A stretch of 26,106 nt of DNA from a virus. Numbering within the stretch: position 1 is the stretch's first letter; the number at the start of each line of letters is the position of its first letter. Shown in pieces: positions 6,965-13,828 of the stretch. Made by a program: the position numbers and the translations under genes. The notes beneath the pieces are model-generated. The model made no database searches and was not told the origin of the DNA. It saw nothing but the letters and a program-made list of their open reading frames with translations. The DNA lies in IMG/VR virus record IMGVR_UViG_3300035698_031674, positions 1-26,106 of that record; one strand, given 5' to 3'.

Positions 6965-7132
6965 ATGGAAGAGCTAATAATTAAAGTAAAGTACGAAAAA
7001 GGCAGTTATCGAAATCCAGATGAAGGAACAATAAACGAGATCATTCTGAAGGGTTTAGAGTTGTATATGGAAATGGATTTAGAGGCTGATGATTTTGTAA
7101 AAGAAGGCAGCTGGTCTGTTGAAGAAGCATGA
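6965..7132 (+). CDS. Small acidic protein
   Basis: This 55-residue ORF reads MEELIIKVKYEKGSYRNPDEG ... VKEGSWSVEEA. It begins five bases after the clpP stop codon and its stop overlaps the next gene (ATGA), so it is well placed in the operon. It has a short beta strand followed by an acidic helix and no recognisable domain. Confidence 0.5.
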   Translation: MEELIIKVKYEKGSYRNPDEGTINEIILKGLELYMEMDLEADDFVKEGSWSVEEA

Positions 7133-7869
7133 GAAAAATAGCAACAATAGCATTTTTATCTGATACTCATAATAAGCATAAATCTATAGAGGAGATATTT
7201 GGTATTCCCCAGTGTGATATAATAATTCATGCTGGGGATTTTACCATGCTTGGATATGAGGATGAAGTAACCGATTTTTTTGATTGGTACTCTGCTTTGC
7301 CGATTCAAAATAAAGTTGTTGTTGCTGGTAATCATGAAATTTTCTTTGATCCATCAGCTAAAAAAAAATACGAAAAAGGCAGAAGATTTAACCGAATAAC
7401 AACTCTTAATCCTAGAGATATTGTCCCTGATAATGTCACTTACCTAGAGAATGAATCTCTTGTGGTGAATGGAATTAAAATGTATGGCTCTCCATATCAA
7501 CCTGAGTTCTATGACTGGGCTTTCAATCTCAGAAAAGGTTTTCCTTTAGAGGCTTGTTGGAGCTTGATCCCAGATGATGTTGAGTTATTGATAACTCACT
7601 GTCCTCCGTTTGGTCATTTAGATGTGAATCCTAAAGGGGAAAATGTTGGTTGTGCTGATTTAAAGATAAGAGGTTTTAATTTAAAACAATTGAAGGCGCA
7701 TGTGTTTGGCCATATACATACAAGTAGAGGAGTTGGTATTTATGGAGGAATTACCTATATTAATGCATCGAACCTAAATGATAATTATCAACCAGTGAAT
7801 GAGCCTTTGGTTTTTGATTTTTTTGACGATGGTTCTTGTAAACAAATTGAGAAATGGACGAGAATATAA
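7129..7869 (+). CDS. Calcineurin-like metallophosphoesterase (MPPED type)
   Basis: The protein has 246 residues. All metal-binding motifs of the family are present: SDTHN with Asp12 and His14, HAGDF with Asp37, AGNHE at 66-70, a late THCPP histidine, and FGHIHTS. The spacing and the SPYQPEFYDWAF segment resemble the MPPED1/MPPED2 (239AB) group, which hydrolyses phosphodiesters, probably cyclic nucleotides or related molecules. The natural substrate here is unknown. Possible phage roles are destroying a host signalling nucleotide or processing RNA ends. It overlaps its upstream and downstream neighbours, so it belongs to one operon. Confidence 0.88.
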   Translation: MRKIATIAFLSDTHNKHKSIEEIFGIPQCDIIIHAGDFTMLGYEDEVTDFFDWYSALPIQNKVVVAGNHEIFFDPSAKKKYEKGRRFNRITTLNPRDIVPDNVTYLENESLVVNGIKMYGSPYQPEFYDWAFNLRKGFPLEACWSLIPDDVELLITHCPPFGHLDVNPKGENVGCADLKIRGFNLKQLKAHVFGHIHTSRGVGIYGGITYINASNLNDNYQPVNEPLVFDFFDDGSCKQIEKWTRI

Positions 7870-8216
7870 GAATACAGAATAAAGATAGAATTGAGATCAT
7901 TATTCTTGAAGAAGAGTTAGGGATTGAATCCTCAGCTACTCTTGATGGGAAAATGATCAATGACATAAGTGAGTTAAACAAAGACTTCCCTCACGATGTG
8001 CTTCCTATTGAGGAAATTTTTCAGGAGATGGTTAAGCAAATTAACTATGAAGGGGAAGGTTTGCTTCCAAAGAAGGCAAAAGTGAATTTTTCCATCACCA
8101 ACGAGGAAGGAGAGGTTTACATAAATTCTCAAATGTTAGGAGAGCCGATTAATAAAATGTATGAAGAGGGTGTTAATGGGATGACATGGATTTTTGATCA
8201 GATTACACAAGACTAA
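7854..8216 (+). CDS. Protein of unknown function
   Basis: The protein has 120 residues and starts within the last codons of the phosphoesterase gene (16-base overlap in another frame), which suggests coupling. It is acidic. The sequence from about 65 on (KKAKVNFSITNEEGEVYINSQ) looks like a short beta sheet. No motif is recognised. Confidence 0.6.
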   Translation: MDENIRIQNKDRIEIIILEEELGIESSATLDGKMINDISELNKDFPHDVLPIEEIFQEMVKQINYEGEGLLPKKAKVNFSITNEEGEVYINSQMLGEPINKMYEEGVNGMTWIFDQITQD

Positions 8217-8226
8217 AATTAAGATA

Positions 8227-9159
8227 ATGAATTTTTCAAAAGATTTTGAGGATCGTATAGCCAACTCACAAAAAGTGCTTTTGGTTGGTGCAGGTGGAGA
8301 CTTTGATATTCTCTCCTGCCTTCCTCTGTATTATAAACTAGCCGCTGAAGGCAAAGAGTTAACTATGGTTAACTTCAGTAATCTTCAGTTAGAAGAGCTT
8401 GCAGAAGTGACAGAAGCTAAAGTCTTATTAAAGGACAGACTTTTCATGATTGGTTCCAATATGAAAGTAGCTTTGGAGCATTACCCTTCTGGCATGGCTT
8501 CAAGATGGTTCGAGGAGACCTATCAAGAACAAGTTCCTTTCTACCTTATTATGAAGCAGTCAATTCCCTCTATGACCGAGTGTTATCAGAAGATAATTGA
8601 AAAGTCTGACGCAGACACAATATTGTTTTGTGGATTTGGCATGAGAACTTTAATGCGTGGTGATGAGGAAGGTTGTGGAGATATGCTCCACTCTACTATG
8701 AATCTTTCTGCTGTAAAGCAGTTAGAAGGTATAGAAAAGCTTTTAATTACCTTTGGAATAGAGAAGGGGGTTTCTTTTAATTCAGCGATGGAGAATATCT
8801 CGACCTTAACTCAATATAGAGGGTATTTGGGTGTGAGTCATTTTTCTGGAAACGATGCAGAATTCCATTATATGAAACATTGTTACGATTTCATTGCCAG
8901 TCAAGGATACCATGAGAGAAGCCTTTTAATTGAAAGCATTATGTTGGGGATCGTTGGGAAGATAGGAATGAATCAAGGATATCGCGTGACTCCTTTAATG
9001 AGTCATATACACTACTTTGACCTCCAGTCTGTGGCAATGGCAAACAAGATAGCCCCTATGATCGAACACGTACCTGATTATCAAGAGATCGTCCAACAAG
9101 GTATGTCTGTTATTAAAAGCGGAAACAAAGCTAGGAAATACGACCTTATCCAATTATAA
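8227..9159 (+). CDS. DUF1152-family protein
   Basis: The protein has 310 residues from the ATG at 8227. An in-frame ATG at 8194 lies inside the previous gene and adds 11 unlikely residues. KVLLVGAGGDFDILSCLPLYYKL near the N-terminus, followed by TMVNFSNLQLEEL, matches the opening of DUF1152 proteins known from archaea and bacteria, with a glycine-rich loop after the first strand as in nucleotide-binding folds. Later segments (ILFCGFGMRTLMRGDEEGCGDML, GVEKGVSF-like) would continue the alpha/beta fold. The biochemical role of the family is not established. The stop codon lies inside the palindromic terminator at 9154-9206. Confidence 0.75.
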   Translation: MNFSKDFEDRIANSQKVLLVGAGGDFDILSCLPLYYKLAAEGKELTMVNFSNLQLEELAEVTEAKVLLKDRLFMIGSNMKVALEHYPSGMASRWFEETYQEQVPFYLIMKQSIPSMTECYQKIIEKSDADTILFCGFGMRTLMRGDEEGCGDMLHSTMNLSAVKQLEGIEKLLITFGIEKGVSFNSAMENISTLTQYRGYLGVSHFSGNDAEFHYMKHCYDFIASQGYHERSLLIESIMLGIVGKIGMNQGYRVTPLMSHIHYFDLQSVAMANKIAPMIEHVPDYQEIVQQGMSVIKSGNKARKYDLIQL

Positions 9160-9206
9160 GACAAAAAAAAGGGAACCAAATTGGTTCCCTTTTTTTTGTC
9201 TTATAA
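9154..9206. terminator. Perfect 26-bp palindromic bidirectional terminator
   Basis: Arms 9154-9179 and 9181-9206 are perfectly complementary around one central A (9180). The core GGGAACCAA is flanked by eight As on the left and eight Ts on the right, so it forms an intrinsic terminator in both directions. The palindrome contains the stop codons of both converging genes (9157-9159 on + and 9201-9203 on -). Confidence 0.92.
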
Positions 9207-9692
9207 TTTTGTGAACTTAATCTTGTAATCTTCATTCTTAATTGAATCGATCAAGGTACTCATTCCTTTTTCAACATTCTGCTTGGTTGTATAACCCTCT
9301 CCAGAATCAGCAACGATCTTATTGTTTTTGGCTTTGAAGTTCCAACGGTAATTACCATCTTCTCCAACAAACACATTAAAGAAAGGCATACGTCCAGTTC
9401 TTTGAGCAGCTTCACTTTCTTCAAGCCCTCCTTCTTTAAGAATAAAAGGTTTAGTTTTTCTACAACCACAAGCCTCAATCTCTTTTTCAAGACGAGCAAT
9501 TAATTGTTCCTTTACTCTAAGAGCTTCCTTTGAAGCTCCTAACTCAAGTCTAATTTGAGCATTTTCTTTTCTTAACCCTTCAAGACTACTTAGAGTCGAG
9601 TCTAGAGTTTCATTAGCTTCTTTTGCTTTCGAGTTTTTCTTAACTCCCCAGATTAAAGTGATAATGGCAATTGCAATTAGTATCCAACACAT
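9201..9692 (-). CDS. Membrane-anchored coiled-coil protein with DUF1508 (YegP-like) domain
   Basis: The protein has 163 residues. Residues 2-16 (CWILIAIAIITLIWG) form a membrane anchor followed by Lys, so the rest is probably cytoplasmic. Residues about 22-75 are a charged heptad-like coiled coil, and 75-80 hold C-G-C. Residues 104-150 (FFNVFVGEDGNYRWNFKAKNNKIVADSGEGYTT) match DUF1508, a small fold usually read as F-x-x-x-x-DGxYRWxLKAxNGxxI. Fusion of a single DUF1508 unit to a membrane stalk is unusual. It is transcribed leftward behind the terminase-like gene, 50 bases apart. Confidence 0.75.
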   Translation of the reverse strand: MCWILIAIAIITLIWGVKKNSKAKEANETLDSTLSSLEGLRKENAQIRLELGASKEALRVKEQLIARLEKEIEACGCRKTKPFILKEGGLEESEAAQRTGRMPFFNVFVGEDGNYRWNFKAKNNKIVADSGEGYTTKQNVEKGMSTLIDSIKNEDYKIKFTKL

Positions 9693-9742
9693 TCTATTAA
9701 TTTTTTTATATTAGTTTCAATAAATATAAGCAAAAATTTATT

Positions 9743-11302
9743 CTAATCCAAATCTTTTTTAATTAGACCTCGAAGGTAATCTGAAAAACTAACATCTCTC
9801 TTTGTCAAGATTGACATTTCATCTATTTTCTCATCGATTTTATCTAACATCTCTCCATTCATTCTCATAGAAATAGTTTTATTTTCATTTGAAACCTTGA
9901 GAGGAATCTTTCTAAATTCGCAATTCATCTCTTGGTGAATCCCTTGTTGGTCATGAAATTGAGGAAATCTATCTAGGTCAAATATAATCTTCCCACTAGG
10001 GCGTTTCATATATCCTTCGTCCCCAATTTTATCTGGAATGAATAACTCTTCTAAAACCTTTGCGTCTCTAGATAGTTTGTCTAAACTCCCTACAGGGAAG
10101 GAGTTCAGCATCTGTTTTTTCAAACCTCCATTATTGACCTTATGGAAAGGTACTTCAATAATTTTTGCTTTATTTTCTTGTTCGAAACCCAATTCTACCA
10201 GAGCAAAATCAATCCCGAATTTTGTAATATCGTAATTAAATCCACTGTTCACCATAGAAGGGTTGTCTTCCGTTTCTGGTATCTTTATAGAAACTAGTAA
10301 GTCAACCATTTCTGAATCAGTTTGGATGTCGTCTCTATATTTTTGATTGATTTGTAATTCTGAAAACTTATCCACAATCTTTTCATCTCTATAGAATATA
10401 TCATCGAGCGCAACGACTTTATATTTTGAAATAGCTGATAGGGCTGGGATTTTGAATTTCAGAATTACATTTTCTTTTCTAAATTTATAATTTCTAGCAA
10501 CTGTTTTGTCTATGATTTTTACTTTGAGATTATTGTTGTATTCGGATATTTTATTTGAAGCATAAATGTTATAAAACACTTCATCTTTGTCGCTAGGAGA
10601 TGAAGCCATAATTATCTGACCATTCTTGCTAAATTGCATATTTGGAAATACAGAATCTACTATATCAAAACCGTTAGAGGCAAAACCCGCTTCGTCCCAT
10701 ATTAATAAATCTATATCCTCTCCTCTTGCTGATTTAACATCAGCTTTATGAACTTTAATAGTTCCTTTAGAGGGAAAGTTAAATTTACCTCCGTGTAGTC
10801 TGCCAGATTTTTTAAGAGATATCGCTGCAAGGACAGAATCAGTGTTCATTAGTCGATCTATTATTTTTTCAATGTCTCTACCCTGATTTTGGTTTGATGT
10901 TAGATAAAGAACCTTATCACCATGAACAGCAGCTTTCCAGATAGAGTGCAAACAAAGAAGAGTCGTCATATATACTTGTCTTGATTTGACAACGAGCAAG
11001 AATTTCTCTGTATAAAACGAATTTATCATTTTTCTCATAACAGAATCATTGAAGTCATAAGCTGAGGCATATTCCGAGTTCCATGCTACAAATTCATTGA
11101 AATTCACTTTTTTTAAGAAACTTGAAAAACTTTCCAAGTGCTTTTTTTTATCTATTATATTCGTTTCTAACTCCGATGAAAGAGTTGCAGAAATATCATC
11201 TATGTCGTGTAGTTGTATTCTTTCTCCACGTTCATAAATTGCAAGCATTTTTTTTCCGTGAACTTCTTCTACTTTCCACCCATCTTTTAAGCTGCTTTCC
11301 AT
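9743..11302 (-). CDS. Terminase-like ATPase with degenerate Walker A and a ribbon-helix-helix tail
   Basis: The protein has 519 residues. The motor part resembles the large terminase ATPase: KSRQVYMTTLLCLHSIW (106-122) at the Walker A position, LLIWDEAGF with Asp203-Glu204 as Walker B, and IIMASSPSDKDEVFY as the coupling motif. The expected RQxGKTT is RQVYMTT, so the Gly-Lys pair is Tyr111-Met112 and ATP hydrolysis is doubtful. Around 365 KFGIDFALVELGF may be a remnant of the RNase H-like nuclease domain. The last about 50 residues (TISMRMNGEMLDKIDEKIDE ... SFSDYLRGLIKKDL) read as a ribbon-helix-helix DNA-binding domain, not a normal part of terminases. It may be a retired terminase used as a DNA-binding factor, or a specialised packaging partner. 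The real terminase may lie outside the window. Confidence 0.65.
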   Translation of the reverse strand: MESSLKDGWKVEEVHGKKMLAIYERGERIQLHDIDDISATLSSELETNIIDKKKHLESFSSFLKKVNFNEFVAWNSEYASAYDFNDSVMRKMINSFYTEKFLLVVKSRQVYMTTLLCLHSIWKAAVHGDKVLYLTSNQNQGRDIEKIIDRLMNTDSVLAAISLKKSGRLHGGKFNFPSKGTIKVHKADVKSARGEDIDLLIWDEAGFASNGFDIVDSVFPNMQFSKNGQIIMASSPSDKDEVFYNIYASNKISEYNNNLKVKIIDKTVARNYKFRKENVILKFKIPALSAISKYKVVALDDIFYRDEKIVDKFSELQINQKYRDDIQTDSEMVDLLVSIKIPETEDNPSMVNSGFNYDITKFGIDFALVELGFEQENKAKIIEVPFHKVNNGGLKKQMLNSFPVGSLDKLSRDAKVLEELFIPDKIGDEGYMKRPSGKIIFDLDRFPQFHDQQGIHQEMNCEFRKIPLKVSNENKTISMRMNGEMLDKIDEKIDEMSILTKRDVSFSDYLRGLIKKDLD

Positions 11303-11304
11303 AG

Positions 11305-11352
11305 TGTAATTATTAATTTAAGTTTGTAATAAGTGTGTAATACATTTGTAAT
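11305..11352. repeat. Four TGTAAT repeats, three at 11-bp spacing
   Basis: TGTAAT occurs at 11305, 11325, 11336 and 11347, all in the same orientation. The last three are exactly 11 bp apart, so they would face the same side of the helix. They fill the start of the divergent gap between the terminase-like gene and the gene at 11404, a good position for an operator. GTTTGTAATAA (11322-11332) recurs in the opposite strand at 18893-18903, upstream of the sigma factor gene. Confidence 0.4.
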
Positions 11353-11403
11353 ACAACAATATATAGTTGCTTTTTCTAAAATCAAAGTTTATTTATAAAA
11401 AAA

Positions 11404-11562
11404 ATGAAAAAGACAGCTAAAGGATATTGCAGATTTTGTGGGGTTCCTTCCTTTGATGGAGACCATGAGGATTGTTCTGTGAGGAGCGCAAACAAGCAGG
11501 GTTACTTGGATGCTTTTGTTGTTACTATATTTCTTTTAATTTATATCTATGCTGTTGTGTAA
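11404..11562 (+). CDS. 52-residue zinc-ribbon membrane micro-protein
   Basis: The ORF encodes MKKTAKGYCRFCGVPSFDGD, HEDCSVRSANKQGY and a hydrophobic tail LDAFVVTIFLLIYIYAVV. Cys9, Cys12, His21 and Cys24 make a compact C-x2-C-x8-H-x2-C zinc-binding site, and the C-terminal 18 residues form a single membrane helix. An A-rich leader precedes the ATG. The coherent two-part layout argues for a real gene. Function is unknown, and a small membrane adaptor is possible. Confidence 0.6.
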   Translation: MKKTAKGYCRFCGVPSFDGDHEDCSVRSANKQGYLDAFVVTIFLLIYIYAVV

Positions 11563-11570
11563 ATTATTTG

Positions 11571-11578
11571 TATCTTTG
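11571..11578 (+). promoter_or_regulatory. Bacteroidota -7 promoter box for the first PD-(D/E)XK-like gene
   Basis: TATCTTTG matches TAnnTTTG exactly, in the gap between the micro-protein and the ATG at 11606. The leader would be about 20-25 bases. No convincing TTG lies 19-21 bases upstream. Confidence 0.5.
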
Positions 11579-11605
11579 TTTTAATTAAAACATAAAACGA
11601 CAAAC

Positions 11606-12073
11606 ATGACTATTAAGCTCAGTGACATTGAGATGGCAACCATTAATATTTTAGCGAATACAAGAACCCTCGTTGCTAGAGGGTCGGGAGTGGTTGATAA
11701 GAAGATTGGAAAACAAAGTGGTGTTGATATAGACATCGACGGGTTAATGGGTGAGTATGCTTTCTGTAAGTGGCACAACATTTTTCCTGATTTAATTTCT
11801 AGCCCAAGAAGCGGAAGTTATGACTGTTTACTTCAAGGTAAGAGATTTGATATTAAAACTACTCGATATAAATCAGGAAAGCTTCTTTGCGCGAGAAAGG
11901 ATAATCCTGATGTAGATATTTATGCTCTTGCTATAATCGACCCTGAAAATTCTTCTGTTAAATTTATAGGATATACAACAAAAGCTAATTTAAGAAGAGA
12001 TGAAAACCTAAAAAACTTAGGTCATGGTGAGGGTTGCTGCCTAGAGCAAAATCAGTTAAAAGAATTTAAATAA
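11606..12073 (+). CDS. PD-(D/E)XK nuclease-like protein (first copy)
   Basis: The protein has 155 residues. Acidic motif order fits a PD-(D/E)XK nuclease core: Glu50 in GLMGEYAF, Asp73 in SYDCLLQGKR, then FDIKTTR with Asp82 and Lys84. The hairpin between Asp73 and Lys84 and the following strand (DIYALAIID) are also expected. Such small nucleases in phages resemble restriction-endonuclease or Holliday-junction-resolvase folds. The DNA or RNA target is unknown. The protein at 15232-15735 has the same motif plan and similar length, so the two are likely distant paralogues. Confidence 0.65.
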   Translation: MTIKLSDIEMATINILANTRTLVARGSGVVDKKIGKQSGVDIDIDGLMGEYAFCKWHNIFPDLISSPRSGSYDCLLQGKRFDIKTTRYKSGKLLCARKDNPDVDIYALAIIDPENSSVKFIGYTTKANLRRDENLKNLGHGEGCCLEQNQLKEFK

Positions 12074-12105
12074 TTGTTTCGGGTATTATTTTTTTTGTAT
12101 CTTTG
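12074..12105 (+). promoter_or_regulatory. Bacteroidota-type promoter for the 12110 gene
   Basis: TTG at 12074-12076 is followed after 21 bases by TATCTTTG (12098-12105). The ATG at 12110 begins four bases after the box, so the mRNA should be leaderless or nearly so. Confidence 0.7.
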
Positions 12106-12109
12106 ATAT

Positions 12110-12967
12110 ATGGATACAGAAACAATTAGCCTCAAAGACATATCTTATAATGTCGAAACAAAAATTACCTCTTACAGAAGAGAGCTTGGAAGTGAATTTA
12201 AAATATCAGATTTTCTAAAAGAGTTTAATAAGAAAGGTGAAGAGGTTCTAGAAAAAATAAAAAAATCAGGTCAGAAAATTGAAGACGAATCTCAAAATAC
12301 ACTAGAATTTATAAATTATTTTTATCCTGTTTTAACTCAAGAGCAAGGTGAAGAAGTGTTCAGTATAATTTTAAACGAAAAACATTCTCGTTTCGCTGAT
12401 TTCGAAATTGTAGATGGATGTTTTAGACAAAAAGAATATCCTCCTTTGAAATTCACCCTTGAAGTTCCTAGTGGTTTTCTTGCAGTAGGAAATGACTTCA
12501 GAAGCATAGGTGATGGAAAATCTTTCAAAGACGAAGATTTTGACATTAATACAGTTGTAGGAACGATCCAGACTACTGAATCTTATGCGGAGCAAGGATT
12601 GGCTCACGGATTTGTTGGCAATTCTTGCCCCGTTTTGTTTTGGAATGAAAAAGAAAATCTCTTAAGCATTGGAGCTGAACTTAAGAAAGAGTTTGCTGAC
12701 TATCCAGAAGCTGAGGAAGAAGAAGACTATGAATGGACAAACCCAGTCGATCCTGACCTGAAAGAAGTCGGATACATTTGCACTGACCTTTGGTGGTATT
12801 CAATTATGGATCGAGACAAATACGTTGAAATGGGCGGGGTTTTAGATCATGCTGATATTATTGAAGTTCCAGCTGGAACTTATGAGTTCGAGCATCACTA
12901 CGGAATCTCATTAAGAGGTTACCATTCCAATCAAGCTTACGCAACTGCAAAAAAAAAGATAAAATGA
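12110..12967 (+). CDS. Phage protein of unknown function
   Basis: The protein has 285 residues. About 1-75 is helical and charged. About 95-285 looks beta-rich (KFTLEVPSGFLAVGNDFRSI ... CPVLFWNEKENLLSIG ... IEVPAGTYEFEHHYGISL), with an acidic linker PEAEEEEDYEW near 200-210. I recognise no enzyme motif. A virion or accessory structural role is possible but only a guess. It starts directly at its own promoter, and its stop overlaps the next gene (ATGA). A short copy of its 3' end recurs at about 13502-13526. Confidence 0.55.
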   Translation: MDTETISLKDISYNVETKITSYRRELGSEFKISDFLKEFNKKGEEVLEKIKKSGQKIEDESQNTLEFINYFYPVLTQEQGEEVFSIILNEKHSRFADFEIVDGCFRQKEYPPLKFTLEVPSGFLAVGNDFRSIGDGKSFKDEDFDINTVVGTIQTTESYAEQGLAHGFVGNSCPVLFWNEKENLLSIGAELKKEFADYPEAEEEEDYEWTNPVDPDLKEVGYICTDLWWYSIMDRDKYVEMGGVLDHADIIEVPAGTYEFEHHYGISLRGYHSNQAYATAKKKIK

Positions 12968-13431
12968 AAAAAGAAGTCCACGAAATATACGCTGACCAAC
13001 CAAACAAAAACGGAAGAACCTATTCTTACGAAACTCTTAAAGATAAGGCGAGTGAATATCGTAAGTTAATAGATTCAGGAATGCCCGTAGGTGAGTTGGA
13101 TCACCCAGAGACAGGAGTTGTTTCTTTGCAGAATGTATCTCATGTAGTTAAAGTTGTTTCTTTGCAGAATGTATCTCATGTAGTTAAAGATGTTTTTCTA
13201 AAAAAAGAGAGAGTTCCAAGAAAGAAAAAGAAAATACTTAAGAAGACGGGAGAGTGGATTCCCCTTAAAAGGCGTTTAATGGTAGAGGTGGAATTTCTTG
13301 ATACCCCATCTGGAAGAATTGTCAAATCTTTAAAAGATTTTGATATAGGAATGAGAGCTGTGGGTACTGTAGTTGATGGCGTGGTGGGAGATGATTTAGA
13401 AATAATAAGCTTTGATATTATAACGAAATGA
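12964..13431 (+). CDS. Prohead-protease-like protein with an internal duplication
   Basis: The protein has 155 residues. NKNGRTYSYETL (14-25) and GELDHPETG (43-51) match the N-R-x-Y-P and GELxHP motifs of T4 gp21-type prohead core proteases, which cleave scaffold and capsid proteins during head maturation. His47 is the likely catalytic histidine. LDTPSGRIVKSL and FDIGMRAVGTV follow as in the family, but where gp21 relatives have a serine motif like VSSRG this protein has IGMRA, so the nucleophile may be missing. It is also shorter than T4 gp21. Residues 52-63 and 64-75 are identical (VVSLQNVSHVVK), from a 36-bp tandem duplication that keeps the frame. Both ends overlap neighbours by ATGA. Confidence 0.6.
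   Translation: MKKEVHEIYADQPNKNGRTYSYETLKDKASEYRKLIDSGMPVGELDHPETGVVSLQNVSHVVKVVSLQNVSHVVKDVFLKKERVPRKKKKILKKTGEWIPLKRRLMVEVEFLDTPSGRIVKSLKDFDIGMRAVGTVVDGVVGDDLEIISFDIITK
13117..13188. repeat. Perfect 36-bp tandem duplication inside the protease-like gene
   Basis: Bases 13117-13152 and 13153-13188 are identical over all 36 positions. The length is a multiple of three and adds 12 residues without breaking the frame. The lack of any difference points to a recent event or an assembly artefact. Confidence 0.95.
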
Positions 13432-13532
13432 AAAAGAAAATATACATATTCTGCGGAGGAACCATCAATAAAGTAGCTCCGCACTTCACTGTTTGCGCAC
13501 CAGCTTACGCAACTGCAAAAAAGATATCATGA
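13428..13532 (+). pseudogene. Chimeric gene scar: 5' end of the 13825 gene joined to the 3' end of the 12110 gene
   Basis: The ATG overlaps the previous stop (ATGA) and a 34-residue ORF ends at 13532. Residues 1-26 (MKKKIYIFCGGTINKVAPHF...) are the same as the start of the 458-residue protein at 13825 except one change, Thr21 for Ala. The last residues (AYATAKKIS) copy the end of the 285-residue protein encoded at 12110-12967 (AYATAKKKIK). The junction falls in a shared AGCTTACG. In the 13825-like part six of seven base differences are synonymous. This is the join expected from a tandem duplication between the 3' end of the 12110 gene and the 5' end of the 13825 gene. It may be a dead remnant or a short coupling ORF. 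Confidence 0.75.
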
Positions 13533-13828
13533 TTCAAACCATCTCCATAGAAGAAACTATCTGGGATATTAATACCAAGCAACCGATAAGAACTTGTGTT
13601 CTAAAAAATGATGGAAAGAAGATCACCAGAGAGCTGTTTGTTCTTGGTGATAGGAGGAATGGGAGAATAGATGTCGTTGATAGTCTGAATCTTTCTGTTG
13701 AAGAGATAATCAACTTACCTTTAGACGAAATAGGAAGCCTTTTAAAGAGTCGTGTTGCCAATTGTCTTGAGTTGAATTTTCAAGGTGAATTACCGTTTTT
13801 TGCTTACCTAATTATTACAAAAGAATGA
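13529..13828 (+). CDS. Small protein of unknown function
   Basis: The protein has 99 residues from the ATG at 13529, which overlaps the stop of the chimeric ORF. The longer in-frame start at 13493 would run back through the scar and is rejected. The sequence begins MIQTISIEETIWDIN and ends FFAYLIITKE, with no recognised motif. It is bracketed by ATGA overlaps on both sides, so it is translated as part of the 12110-15201 operon. Confidence 0.6.
   Translation: MIQTISIEETIWDINTKQPIRTCVLKNDGKKITRELFVLGDRRNGRIDVVDSLNLSVEEIINLPLDEIGSLLKSRVANCLELNFQGELPFFAYLIITKE

Noticed and set aside
8194-8226. Earlier start of the DUF1152 gene.
   Set aside because: It lies inside the previous gene and adds residues unlike the family. 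The ATG at 8227 follows an A-rich leader.
11581-11781. Minus-strand ORF opposite the first PD-(D/E)XK-like gene.
   Set aside because: The + strand frame carries a coherent nuclease motif set and a promoter box, and the minus frame is a shadow.
13493-13528. Earlier start of the 99-residue protein.
   Set aside because: The 12 extra codons are the duplicated scar in another frame, and the ATG at 13529 has the ATGA overlap used throughout this operon.
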